Below are positions 16,134 through 25,335 of a DNA stretch of 64,000 bases, one piece after another. The notes under the pieces are model-generated. The model made no database searches, had not been told where the DNA came from, and was given only the letters and a program-made list of their open reading frames with translations. Made by a program: the position numbers and the translations under genes. Position 1 is the first letter of the stretch. Every line of letters starts with the position of its first letter. The stretch spans positions 62,001-126,000 of the forward strand of contig CAWKNX010000015.1 of NCBI GenBank assembly GCA_963851085.1, in the 5' to 3' direction. This DNA is from DATFVJ01 sp963851085. Lineage in GTDB: Bacteria > Actinomycetota > Actinomycetes > Streptosporangiales > Streptosporangiaceae.

Positions 16134-19100
16134 TCACCGCCGATCCGTGTTCGTTCGCCTGCGCAGTCGGGCACCCGGCGGCCGGACGCTCAGCATGCCC
16201 TGTTTCACCCGAGGCGCCGCGGGCGGCCCGGTGGGAAAGCCAGGCGCGGCAGGACCGGGCGGCCCGGTGAGTGCGGCGCCCCCATCCCCGTCATCCCCAT
16301 GGTCCGCGACGTCGGCCATGAAGCGCCCCGGCCAGGAGAGGACGTCAACCAGCCAGCCGGCGTCAAGGATCATGGCCACCTCGCCCGCACGCGCGTAGCC
16401 GTCCATGCCGATGAGCACGGTGGCCATGTCGGCGAAGAAGGCCACGTGCTCGTCATCGCCGACCACCGCCTTCCACGCTGCCCACTGGTTGCGCTCGAGC
16501 TCCATCGACAGCGGGTGCCGCGCGAGGTCCTCCAGCCGGTTCTCGGCCGTTACGCCCGGCCCGTCCCTGACACCCCGCAGATCGTAGGTCAGTTCCGGTG
16601 CCTGGCCGGAGCGGCTCGGTACCGCGAGCGCCTGCTCGACCTCATGCACCCAGCGAAGCTGCGGAATCACCCAGGCCGCGCCGGCGCAGGTGCCGACCAG
16701 ATCGCCCGCGTCACCGAGGATCCGGTCTGCCGTATCGGCGACACTTCGCGTCAGCCGCCGCGGATCATACGAATCCCGCAGCGATACCGCACGGGATGCC
16801 ACGGCCGCGTCGATCACGGTCGCGAGCACACACTCACGCAACCGCGCATCGCTTTCGAATCCCGCCCAGCGGCGGCGCACAGGTTCAGGCACAGCGGGCA
16901 GCGCACGGCCCGTGAGGAACCCGAGCACGAGCGTCTCCGCCCAGATGCGCAGCCAGGCTTCATCTGGCGAGGCGGACATCAGCTCCGCGGCGCGCAGCTC
17001 GAATAGGCTGCACGCCCGGCCGGAGCGGCACTGCCGCCCGCAGGCGGCCGACCGCCGGTCCTCGATCGGCGGAGCGGGCCCGTCGAGCACCCGTTCACGC
17101 CGCTCGCCGAGCGGAATACGGACGCGCAGCGGCCTGTCCATGCCGTCGGCGAACACCGCGGCGATCCCGGGCTCGAGCGAGACGACCTGGCGGGACTGCT
17201 CCTCGTCAAGATTCATCGCGGCGCCCACAAGCTGACGGTCATCTTGTGCGGGCAGGCGGTGCACCACCTTCAGCGCGGTGTTCTTCACCACGTCGGGCAC
17301 CAGCTTGCTCGGGATCTGCTCGGCGACCACGATCCCTTCGCCGTAGGCGCGGATCTCCGCCAGCATGCCCGCGAACAGCTCGACCGCATGGGAGCTTGCC
17401 CGCTCCTGGCCGCGGTTGCGGAGCAGCCGGTGGGCCTCCTCGATGACGATGACGTGCCGCAGACCGGCCGCCTTCTGGATGCGGGCACCCAGCCGCAGAT
17501 GCTCGACGATCCGGATGATCAAGGTGCCCATGAGGAACGCCTTGTCTTCGTCGTTCGCGACATCCTCGATGGCAAGGACCACATTGCCACGCAGCAGTTC
17601 GCTGATGTCTGCTGGATGACCGCCCTCGAAGAACCGGCCCGCCGAGCCGATCCGCAGTGAGCGCAGCCGCACGTCCACGAAGCCGCGTACATCCGCCTGT
17701 AGCTCTTTGCCGTATCCGACGTCCTCGATCACCCGCAGCGCCGTGCGCTGTAGCTGCTCCAGGGTCGGGATGGCCGGCGCCGCGAGCGCGCCCGGCAGGC
17801 CGCCGCCGGTTACCACATCCCAGCCGTTGGCCTCGTAGACCCTCTGCAACGCCTGCGACATGATCTGCGGGAACGGCTCCTCCGCGTCGAAGGCAGCCTG
17901 GAATAGCGCCCGTACCATGTCGATATGCGCCTGCACCGGGTATCCGGGCTCCGGTGCGAGCGGGTTGATCGACAGCGGGATAGCCTGCGGGTCGGATGGG
18001 TTGATCACCGTAACCTGACCGATCCCCTCCACCCGGCCGGCCATGGCGGCGTACTCCGACTTGGCGGGCTCGATCGCCAGCCACGGCAGGTTCGCCTGCG
18101 TCAAGCGCTCAAGCAGATGCCTTACCGTCTGTGACTTGCCCGCACCCGTCGCGCCGGTGACGAACACGTGCCGGTTCAGTGTGGCGAGCGGCACGCGGAA
18201 CGTCCCGACCGGCCGGTCCTGGCCATCGAGGATCGCACCGAGCTCGATCGTCTCTGGCGCGCCCGGCCGGTGTTCCCCGTCGCGGCCATCGGTCTCGCTC
18301 GTCACATCGAAATACCCGGAGTCGAGCACGCGCAGCCCGGGAACCTCGCGGCGGGGCAGGCCCGCGAGAGCCGCGAGGGCACCCGCTGTGGCGGCGAAGG
18401 GGACATGCGCGTCGTCCCCCGCATCGTGCACCTTCGCCGCCAGCGCGTCCAGCAGACTGTGCGCCTCGAGGCCGCTGCGCAACCGGTAGGGGTGACGGCT
18501 GAGATCGACCGAACCCACGAGCACCGGGGCGACGCGGCGCAACTCGGCGGGGGTCGCCGCACCAGCGAGCACCCGCACACGCCAGAGCCCGGCTTCGCGG
18601 AAAGCGTCAAGCTCCCCAATCCGGCGCTCCGCTCGCTCCACGTCCAGCCTCGCGCGTTCCTCCTCGAACCGCCGTATCGCGGTGAGCTGTGTGCGCAGTT
18701 CGGCCACCTCGACGTCGAGCAGGTCAGTTGGCTCGGCCACAACCAGCCAGCCGAATGGCCGGTCCATGAGCGTGACGAGCGTTGACTCGAACAGCGTGGG
18801 CTGCGCTGCATCGGTCAGGGACTCCCGGCCTTCTTCCCTGGCGAGTGGAGGAGCCTGCCTGCCCGGGCACGGCGTCCAGAACAGCCGGTCCGCCTCGGCG
18901 AGCCAGCCGTCGTTGATCAGCGCTCCGCGTGCGCCGTTCGGGAAAAGCATCCCTGCTGGTGCCGGTGATGGTGATGGTGATGGTGCAGCCGCCGAACCCG
19001 GTGCGGACAAATGCGGGGGGACGGGCCCGGCGTGCGTCCCGAACTGGGGCGCTGCCTCGGGTGCGGCGTACGGCCAGCCGGGCGGCACGCCACTCGGCCC

Positions 19101-19622
19101 GGCGTGCGGCACGCCACTCGGCCCGGCGTGCGGCGCGGCTTGCGGACCGGCGTGCGGACCGGCGTGCGGCGCGGCTTGCGGACCGGCGTCCCTCGCCCCG
19201 TACGGCGCGGCACGCGGACCGGCGTCCAGTCCCGCGTACGGCGAGGCTCGCGGCCCAGCGTACGGCTCGGCGTGCGGCCCAGCCTGCGGCGCTGCGTGCC
19301 GCCCTGGCTGCGTGTCGGCGAACGGCCCGGTTTCGGCGGTGAGATCGTCTGGTCCGGTGGGGAGAATTAGCGGACCGGCATTGGTGATCAGCTCCAGTGG
19401 CGCACCGCCGCCGCGCGATAGCCAGCCGACGACGAATGGCCTGCGACGCTGCGCGGCGCTCAGCGCGGCGGGGAGAATCGCGACGAAATCCCACTCAGGC
19501 GAGCTCACCCGCGCGGGCGACGGCACTGCGAGAACCCGGTACCAGGGCGTGGCCAGTGCCGCGCGCAGCTCTGCTGACTCACTCACGATGCGTGCATACC
19601 AGGCTACGCGTGGCCGTGTCAC
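16134..19622 (-). CDS. HerA/VirB4-like ATP-binding protein (DUF87 family)
   Basis: This large protein (up to 1162 residues) has a FtsK/HerA-superfamily ATPase core. Walker A is GATGAGKS at residues 490-497, and the Walker B/catalytic glutamate is IVIEEAHRL near 725-735. The downstream ALKVVHRLPAQDD and VSLEPGIAAVFADGMDRPLR resemble HerA/VirB4 arginine-finger and C-terminal blocks. Residues 100-225 are a low-complexity GPxA/PHAGP linker, and a cysteine cluster CGRQCRSGRAC follows the core. A coiled segment (RRFEEERARLDVERAERRI) precedes it. Starts at GTG 19622 or GTG 19586 (VSESAELRAAL) are both possible. Adjacent membrane and VirD4-like proteins suggest a DNA- or protein-moving machine; no relaxase is present. 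Confidence 0.8.
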   Translation of the reverse strand: MTRPRVAWYARIVSESAELRAALATPWYRVLAVPSPARVSSPEWDFVAILPAALSAAQRRRPFVVGWLSRGGGAPLELITNAGPLILPTGPDDLTAETGPFADTQPGRHAAPQAGPHAEPYAGPRASPYAGLDAGPRAAPYGARDAGPQAAPHAGPHAGPQAAPHAGPSGVPHAGPSGVPPGWPYAAPEAAPQFGTHAGPVPPHLSAPGSAAAPSPSPSPAPAGMLFPNGARGALINDGWLAEADRLFWTPCPGRQAPPLAREEGRESLTDAAQPTLFESTLVTLMDRPFGWLVVAEPTDLLDVEVAELRTQLTAIRRFEEERARLDVERAERRIGELDAFREAGLWRVRVLAGAATPAELRRVAPVLVGSVDLSRHPYRLRSGLEAHSLLDALAAKVHDAGDDAHVPFAATAGALAALAGLPRREVPGLRVLDSGYFDVTSETDGRDGEHRPGAPETIELGAILDGQDRPVGTFRVPLATLNRHVFVTGATGAGKSQTVRHLLERLTQANLPWLAIEPAKSEYAAMAGRVEGIGQVTVINPSDPQAIPLSINPLAPEPGYPVQAHIDMVRALFQAAFDAEEPFPQIMSQALQRVYEANGWDVVTGGGLPGALAAPAIPTLEQLQRTALRVIEDVGYGKELQADVRGFVDVRLRSLRIGSAGRFFEGGHPADISELLRGNVVLAIEDVANDEDKAFLMGTLIIRIVEHLRLGARIQKAAGLRHVIVIEEAHRLLRNRGQERASSHAVELFAGMLAEIRAYGEGIVVAEQIPSKLVPDVVKNTALKVVHRLPAQDDRQLVGAAMNLDEEQSRQVVSLEPGIAAVFADGMDRPLRVRIPLGERRERVLDGPAPPIEDRRSAACGRQCRSGRACSLFELRAAELMSASPDEAWLRIWAETLVLGFLTGRALPAVPEPVRRRWAGFESDARLRECVLATVIDAAVASRAVSLRDSYDPRRLTRSVADTADRILGDAGDLVGTCAGAAWVIPQLRWVHEVEQALAVPSRSGQAPELTYDLRGVRDGPGVTAENRLEDLARHPLSMELERNQWAAWKAVVGDDEHVAFFADMATVLIGMDGYARAGEVAMILDAGWLVDVLSWPGRFMADVADHGDDGDGGAALTGPPGPAAPGFPTGPPAAPRVKQGMLSVRPPGARLRRRTNTDRR

Positions 19623-19908
19623 AGGAACGAGACTTCTGGCGAGGTGGCGCCGGTGCCCGTACCCGCTTCACCGGTCCGCCACTGGCACTCCCCCCTCAGA
19701 AGACGTCGTTCTGACACCCGGAATATTCATCCTTGGCGAGGTTTCGGGTGGGATGTTGAACGTGGCGAGTTGGGAAGCGGCACATGTGTGGTGTGGGTTG
19801 CCCGAGTGACGCCGCATGTGAGACGTGGTGTGAACAGGACTGCCTGGCGGGAGTGCGGCTCGGTGACGCGCGGTGCATGTTGCGCGTGCGGCGCATGAGA
19901 GAGTTTCG

Positions 19909-22806
19909 TTACGAGGAATCGCGTGGGCGGTGCTTGCGCCAGTCGAGGCGGGGCGGCGGCGGGCCAAGGTTCGGTGGCGGCTGGTCCTCACCTTGCCAGC
20001 TCACGGGGGTTGGCGGTCGGCGCGCTGATCCTGGTGGCCGTCTGGGTGGCCGGCCGACCTGGTCGCCTGTGCCGTCCGGGCCAGCCTGATCACCCAAGCC
20101 ACCCGAGCCACCCGAGCCGCCGTAATCACCTGACTCGCCCGCGCCACCTGAGCCGTCGCCGTAGCCGCCGTCGTCGCCTGGGCCTCCCAGCCCACCCGGT
20201 CCAGCATGACCGCCATAGTCACCCGAACCACCTGAGCCGCCGCCGTAGCTGCCGTAATCACCCGCACCACGCGGGTTCCCCGGCTCACCTGGCACACCCG
20301 GGCCAGCATGACCCCCATAGCCACCCGAACCACCTGAGCCGCCGCCGTAGCTGCCGTAATCACCCGCACCACGCGGGTTCCCCGGCCCACCTGGCACACC
20401 CGGGCCAGCATGACCCCCATAGCCACCCGAACCACCTGAGCCGCCGCCATAGCTACCGTAATCACCCGCACCACCCGGCCCACGCGGGCCTCCCGGGCCT
20501 CCCGGGCCTCCCGGGCCTCCCGGGCCGACGTGAGCGCCATAGCCGCCCGGTCCGGCATGAGCGCCGTGGCCGCCCGGTCCGGCATGAGCGCCGACGCCAC
20601 CCCGGTACGGGCCGCCGGGGCCAGGGCCACCCGGGCGAGGGGTGCCGCCAGCGCCAGAAGCAGGGCCGCCCGGACCTGGACCGCCAAGACCTGGACCACC
20701 CGGACCAGGCCGGGCGCCGGGACCGGCCGGCCCGGTTTCCGCGTATGGCCCGTGGCCCGCGGCGTGCGAGCCCTCATTAGCCGCCAACGTCGCCGTCTGC
20801 GCCGCCGCCCGTGGCAGCAGCATCGCCTCTTCGAGGCTGAGCAGCGTCGCGGTGGGCAGAGCGACGATCGCGGGATTGGCATCCGCGAGCACGACCCGCC
20901 TCGCGCCTGCGGCGGCGTAGGTGATGATCATCGCGCTCGGGGGCAATTGCTGGAGCTCATGCTGTTCGACGAGAAATTCCCTGGACCGCTGCGAGGTGCG
21001 GGCCAGCGACTCGCTGGTGCCCATCGCCCGTGAAGTGTTGACCCCCCAGGCCGTGCCCGAGGTGATTCCGTCAGTTACCGATTCGCTGTCGCTGGTGCCG
21101 TAGGAGTGGCTCGCGTCCCTGCTGCGGGACCGGGTCGCGTGGCCAAACGGCATCAGGTTGCTTTCGTGGCTTTCGCCCCGGCCCCGGCTGCGGCCTTCTG
21201 TCTCGCTCGTCGAGGTGGACGTGGAGACCGAATCCGCCCTGCCCACCGTGCTCGTGTACGAGTCACCGGTGGTGTCGGTCACCGACGTGCCGATGGTCTC
21301 GGTGAGCTGGCTCAGCACGAACCGGTGCTCGGTGCCGATCTGCTCGCTCGCTGCCTTCGCGTCCTCCGCGTTACCGAGCCGCATGAATACCACCGCGGCG
21401 TTGCCGCGTCCAATGCGCTCCCGGACGTGACCAGGGATCGACCGGTAGGCGAGGACGAGTCCGGTCCTGGTCTGCTCACACGCATCGCAGAGCCGGTCAA
21501 GCACGTCGCCGCGGAGCTTGTCCGCGCCGTACAGGAATACGGTGTGCTGCCACGGCCGCGCGGCGGGAGCCCGGCGGAGGATGTGGGTGAGAGCGGTGAC
21601 GACAAAGGTGCCGAGCACTCTGTTGCCGAACACGCCCGCACGCCTGTCGGTCGAGACCACGCGCAGCCTGGCCGGTGCGAGCGGGGTCAGCCCGGTGCCC
21701 AGCTTCTCCAGCTTCCTCAGCTGGGACTCCAGGGCCCAGGCGCGCTCGATCACGACACGGTCAGCCGCGCCCCGGCCGAACATGGTGCCGATTCGCTCGA
21801 GCTGCCCGGCGTCGATAAGCCCCAGCCTCAGGTCATCGCGTGGATCCCCCACCTGCGCGAGCGCCCGCAGCGCCGCATTGACCTGTGCGATCGTCGCCTG
21901 CCCGCCGAACACCCTGAGCACGCGCTCCAGAATCGCGTTGTCGTAGGACAGGTCGCGCGTGCTCGCGTGCTCCTCGCTCACGTTCACGACCATGGCGAGC
22001 ACGTCGGCGAGTTCTTCGCAGCCAAGGTTGGTGCCGACGTCCAGCCTGGGCAAGTCGACCGGCAGCACCCAGACAAGCGGATCGATGCCCGACCGCTGCG
22101 CGACGGAGACGAGGTCGGCGGCGGCCGCACCCTCGGACAGGTCGATGACGGTGACCTCGCCTCCGGCGCTGAGCCTGGACGCGCCGATCAGGGTGCTCAG
22201 CGCGGACCAGCCGGAAAGCGTGCCACCAGCCACGTCGACGCGCTCGACGTCGCCAGGAAGGGATACCGCGTACCACTGGAGCTGCCGGTCGTACACGGCG
22301 CGCCGTTCCCGCCATTCGTGGAACCTGCGGGCGTGCTCCGCCTGCCACGCGTAGAGGCGGGCCTCCTGCTCCGCGCGGATCTTGCCGAGCCGCTGCCGCT
22401 CTTCGCCGATCCTCGACCGCAGCGCCCGCTCACCCTGCCAGGTGGCGTATCCGGCAAGCACGGCCGCGATCAGGCAGATGATGATCCCGAAGCCGGCGAG
22501 CAGGCCGTTCAGCAGCCCGGTGATCCAGGCGGCGAGCAGCGCGGCCGCGAGCACGAACGCGATGCAGAAGGCCAGCTTCAGCGGCCGGTTGAGCAGGTTC
22601 TCCTCGCGACGCTGCGCGGCCACCCACTCCGGGTTGAGCTGTTCCTGCTCGGGCGGCGTGGGACGGCGGGGAGGCGGACCCGGATCGGGGCTCAGCAGCG
22701 TGTACTGCCAGCCCAGGTAGACCCGGTCTGGACGGAACGGCTGCCGGCCGCGCGGTGGCTGCCGCGCTCGGTCGTGGGAGGCGGACGTCGCGGTCACGTC
22801 GGCCAT
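19909..22806 (-). CDS. Membrane protein with VirD4-like degenerate core and collagen-like tail
   Basis: This 965-residue protein has two transmembrane helices (about 77-98 and 101-120), then a charged helix (RIGEERQRLGKIRAEQEARL). A region follows that resembles a coupling-protein ATPase fold but shows no Walker A: GGEVTVIDLSEGAAAADLVS, QHTVFLYGADKLRGDVLDRL and RTGLVLAYRSIPGHVRERIG. A Ser/Thr-rich stretch precedes FLVEQHELQQLPPSAMI. From about residue 690 the tail is Gly/Pro-rich, with GPGGPGGPGG runs and three copies of a 34-residue unit starting GAGDYGSYGGGSGG. It overlaps the preceding VirD4-like gene by 13 bases. It is probably a structural membrane component; exact family unknown. Confidence 0.7.
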   Translation of the reverse strand: MADVTATSASHDRARQPPRGRQPFRPDRVYLGWQYTLLSPDPGPPPRRPTPPEQEQLNPEWVAAQRREENLLNRPLKLAFCIAFVLAAALLAAWITGLLNGLLAGFGIIICLIAAVLAGYATWQGERALRSRIGEERQRLGKIRAEQEARLYAWQAEHARRFHEWRERRAVYDRQLQWYAVSLPGDVERVDVAGGTLSGWSALSTLIGASRLSAGGEVTVIDLSEGAAAADLVSVAQRSGIDPLVWVLPVDLPRLDVGTNLGCEELADVLAMVVNVSEEHASTRDLSYDNAILERVLRVFGGQATIAQVNAALRALAQVGDPRDDLRLGLIDAGQLERIGTMFGRGAADRVVIERAWALESQLRKLEKLGTGLTPLAPARLRVVSTDRRAGVFGNRVLGTFVVTALTHILRRAPAARPWQHTVFLYGADKLRGDVLDRLCDACEQTRTGLVLAYRSIPGHVRERIGRGNAAVVFMRLGNAEDAKAASEQIGTEHRFVLSQLTETIGTSVTDTTGDSYTSTVGRADSVSTSTSTSETEGRSRGRGESHESNLMPFGHATRSRSRDASHSYGTSDSESVTDGITSGTAWGVNTSRAMGTSESLARTSQRSREFLVEQHELQQLPPSAMIITYAAAGARRVVLADANPAIVALPTATLLSLEEAMLLPRAAAQTATLAANEGSHAAGHGPYAETGPAGPGARPGPGGPGLGGPGPGGPASGAGGTPRPGGPGPGGPYRGGVGAHAGPGGHGAHAGPGGYGAHVGPGGPGGPGGPGGPRGPGGAGDYGSYGGGSGGSGGYGGHAGPGVPGGPGNPRGAGDYGSYGGGSGGSGGYGGHAGPGVPGEPGNPRGAGDYGSYGGGSGGSGDYGGHAGPGGLGGPGDDGGYGDGSGGAGESGDYGGSGGSGGLGDQAGPDGTGDQVGRPPRRPPGSARRPPTPVSWQGEDQPPPNLGPPPPRLDWRKHRPRDSS
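20160..20530. repeat. Internal 102-bp repeats encoding the collagen-like tail
   Basis: Within the 965-residue membrane protein three tandem copies of a 102-base unit encode a 34-residue Gly-rich module (GDYGSYGGGSGGSG, then GYGGHAGPGVPG). The copies are nearly identical at the DNA level, suggesting recent expansion. A GPGGPGG run adjoins them. Confidence 0.85.
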
Positions 22807-25148
22807 TCTCGATGCTCCGGTGATTCGCCCGGGACCGCGCTTGTCAGCCCAGGCCGGCGCGGGCCGGCGGGCGCCGGACGCTGGCCGTCCTGCTTTCCCT
22901 GGCGCCGTCTGCCACCACGGCGGGATTGACGCCGTGAGCGGCCCTGGCCATCCCCCGGGCCAGCACTGGCCGTGCTGGCCGTGCTGGCCGTGCTATGCGC
23001 CCCCGGAGGCCCGTGCACGGCGCCCGGGTCACCGGCCTGACCGGCTGAGCCACCATTGAACCCGAACGGCTGCCGTGGATGCGGCGGCGCCTGGAATGCC
23101 GCGCCGCGTGCGGCTCGCGGTGAGACGGTCGTGGCGGCACCGGTCACCGGACGTCGGCGCGACGGTGCGTGCAGCCGGGCGCGCACGGTCTTGCCCAGCG
23201 GGACGAGTCGCCGCTGCGGGGCCTTGACCAGTAGGACGAACTCGCCGTTGCCCAGGCCACACAGGGCCTCGGGTGACACCACGGGCCGGCGCACGAACGC
23301 GGTGCCGCTGGCCGACGTCTGTGCCGCGGCCGGCATACCCGCCGCCGCGTCGCCAGGCAGGTGGATGCCCGGTGCAGAGTAGTCCGGTGCCGTGCCGCCG
23401 GGTGCCACAAGGCCGGACGTGACAACGGCAGGTGCCGCATAGCCCGATGGCGTGGCGCGTGACTCGGGCACCAGGACCGCGGCCCCGCCGACCCGCGCCG
23501 CACCGGGCGCCTGCGGGCCGGCCTCACCAGGGACCAGCTTCTCGCCTGTGATCCTGGCGAAGCGCTCCGCCATCACCGGATCTGTCAGCCGGTGGATCAC
23601 GACCGCGTTCACCTGATCGGCGAGCTTCTCCGCCGCCTGCGCCGACGTGGTGGTCAGTACGGCAGGCAGGCCTGCCCGGGCACCGCGTGTGATCAACTCG
23701 GTCAGCACACCAGCGGGAACATCACCGCACTGCTCGAACCAGACCAGGCCGTCGCCCTCGACGCCGATCCTGCGTAGCTCGCCGCAGATAGCCATGACGT
23801 CCTGGGCGACCAGGCTCGCCACGGCGGCCGCCGATCTGCCGCGGGAGTCGTTGTCCAGCGAGAACAGCACGACTCCCCGCTGCCTGATCACCCGGCCAAG
23901 GTCGACACACGAACCGGCGGCTTCACCGGCCGTGTCTTGCTTCGGGGGCGCCAGCCACCGGCCAAGTGGTGACGAACGGAGCTGGGTCAGCTGGCCGGTC
24001 AGCGCCGTCATCGTCTGGGGGTCCGCCTCGAACAGGCTGGCGGAGACCTTGACCCGCTCGATCAGCCCCTCGCGCTGTGGGTGGAAGCGGGGCACGTGCT
24101 CGGCTCTGGCACGCAGCGCCGCAGGGTTGAGCAGGTGCAGTACCTCGTCGAGCACGGGCGTGCGCGGGTCACCCGGCGCCGCGTCCGTGACGGCGAACAG
24201 GTCGGTCAGGTAAGCGCCACAGCTTCGGCGGTACTGGTCGGCGGTCCCCACCCAGTCGATCATCCCCATCACGAGCGCCGCACGGCGGCCGGGGTCGCCG
24301 CGCCGTAACGGTTCGTAGTACAACGGGCCCGTGGCGGCGAAGACCTGCAGCGGTGTGCCTGTCGCGCCGCAGACGATCGCGAACCATTCCGCGAGCTGCC
24401 TGCTGCCAGACAGGTCGACGGCGATGACCGGCTTCCGGCGCCTTATCGCGGCGTGCACGAGCTGGAAGCTCGTGGTCGTGGTGCCTGAGCCGCCCGCACC
24501 CGTGCACAGGACTCCTGGGGCTACTTCGGCCCAGGACAAGGCGGCGCGGCCGCCGCCGGGCGCCGCGATGCCGAGGCACGCCCCGTCTCTGGTCACGACA
24601 CCGCCGCCGCGGACGACGCGGGCCAGGTACCACCGCCTGATCGCGATCACGGCTCCGGGCCGCGGCGCGGGAAGTCTCCACTCATCGGTATGCAGCCAGC
24701 TCAGCCAGGCGGCGATCGCCGCCTCTGCCGCGCCGGTCACGAGTGCGAGCGGCAACTGCCGCGGCAGCCAGGCGCCCATGCCGCCGAACGCGGCGCCGAG
24801 GTGCATTATCCGGTCGGGCGCCCCGCTCACGCCGCCCAGATAGGCGACGACGTGCCGCGGACCCGCGAGCAGCCCGCGCACCGCGGTCGCCGGCCCGATC
24901 GCGAGGGCCCAGACCACACCGGCCGCCGCGGGGATCGCGAGCCATTGCGGCCGCCATCTGGTGACTTTCGTGATCGCGTAGAAGAGGATGGCCAGCACCA
25001 TAGTGAGCTGCGCGAAGACCAGATGGCCAAGGACGAGGAGCACGCCGAGAGCAGCGACGAACTCGGCGCGCCGTGGGGCTGTGCTCGGGATCAGGTAACG
25101 CCCGCGCCGGGGTACGCGATCCCGGGCTGTAATTCCTCCGGTTGACAT
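22794..25148 (-). CDS. VirD4/TraD-like membrane protein with altered Walker A
   Basis: This 784-residue protein resembles a type IV coupling protein. N-terminal membrane helices lie at about 30-60 and 68-90. The nucleotide-loop position reads GAGGSGTTTT (217-226), where GxxGxGK[ST] is expected, so the key lysine is replaced by threonine. It is followed by VIAVDLSGSRQLAEW, and the Walker B-like segment is GLVWFEQCGDVP. AVVIHRLTDPVMAERFARIT is typical of coupling proteins. The C-terminal 180 residues are a Pro/Ala-rich and basic tail. It starts at the ATG at 25148 and overlaps the next gene by 13 bases. ATP hydrolysis is doubtful; a scaffold or non-catalytic subunit role is inferred. Confidence 0.72.
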   Translation of the reverse strand: MSTGGITARDRVPRRGRYLIPSTAPRRAEFVAALGVLLVLGHLVFAQLTMVLAILFYAITKVTRWRPQWLAIPAAAGVVWALAIGPATAVRGLLAGPRHVVAYLGGVSGAPDRIMHLGAAFGGMGAWLPRQLPLALVTGAAEAAIAAWLSWLHTDEWRLPAPRPGAVIAIRRWYLARVVRGGGVVTRDGACLGIAAPGGGRAALSWAEVAPGVLCTGAGGSGTTTTSFQLVHAAIRRRKPVIAVDLSGSRQLAEWFAIVCGATGTPLQVFAATGPLYYEPLRRGDPGRRAALVMGMIDWVGTADQYRRSCGAYLTDLFAVTDAAPGDPRTPVLDEVLHLLNPAALRARAEHVPRFHPQREGLIERVKVSASLFEADPQTMTALTGQLTQLRSSPLGRWLAPPKQDTAGEAAGSCVDLGRVIRQRGVVLFSLDNDSRGRSAAAVASLVAQDVMAICGELRRIGVEGDGLVWFEQCGDVPAGVLTELITRGARAGLPAVLTTTSAQAAEKLADQVNAVVIHRLTDPVMAERFARITGEKLVPGEAGPQAPGAARVGGAAVLVPESRATPSGYAAPAVVTSGLVAPGGTAPDYSAPGIHLPGDAAAGMPAAAQTSASGTAFVRRPVVSPEALCGLGNGEFVLLVKAPQRRLVPLGKTVRARLHAPSRRRPVTGAATTVSPRAARGAAFQAPPHPRQPFGFNGGSAGQAGDPGAVHGPPGAHSTASTASTASAGPGDGQGRSRRQSRRGGRRRQGKQDGQRPAPAGPRRPGLTSAVPGESPEHREWPT

Positions 25149-25335
25149 CTCGGCTCAAGGGTCCCAGCACCGCTGGGTACATGTCCAGACGCCCGCGGTA
25201 GCGCCTGCTCAGGGTGGTCGTTATGGGCTCCGTGGTCATTTCGCGCACCGCCGTGGGCCGTGCGTACCGTGGTGGCAGTGACTGCTATGGCGCTCGTGTG
25301 GACTGTGATGGCGGTGCCCGATCTGTCCCCAGGGC

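Noticed and set aside
21106..22929. Long plus-strand ORF (about 607 codons) opposite the membrane protein
   Set aside because: Arg/His/Pro-rich translation without domains; the minus-strand gene has helices and recognisable motifs. It is a high-GC antisense shadow.
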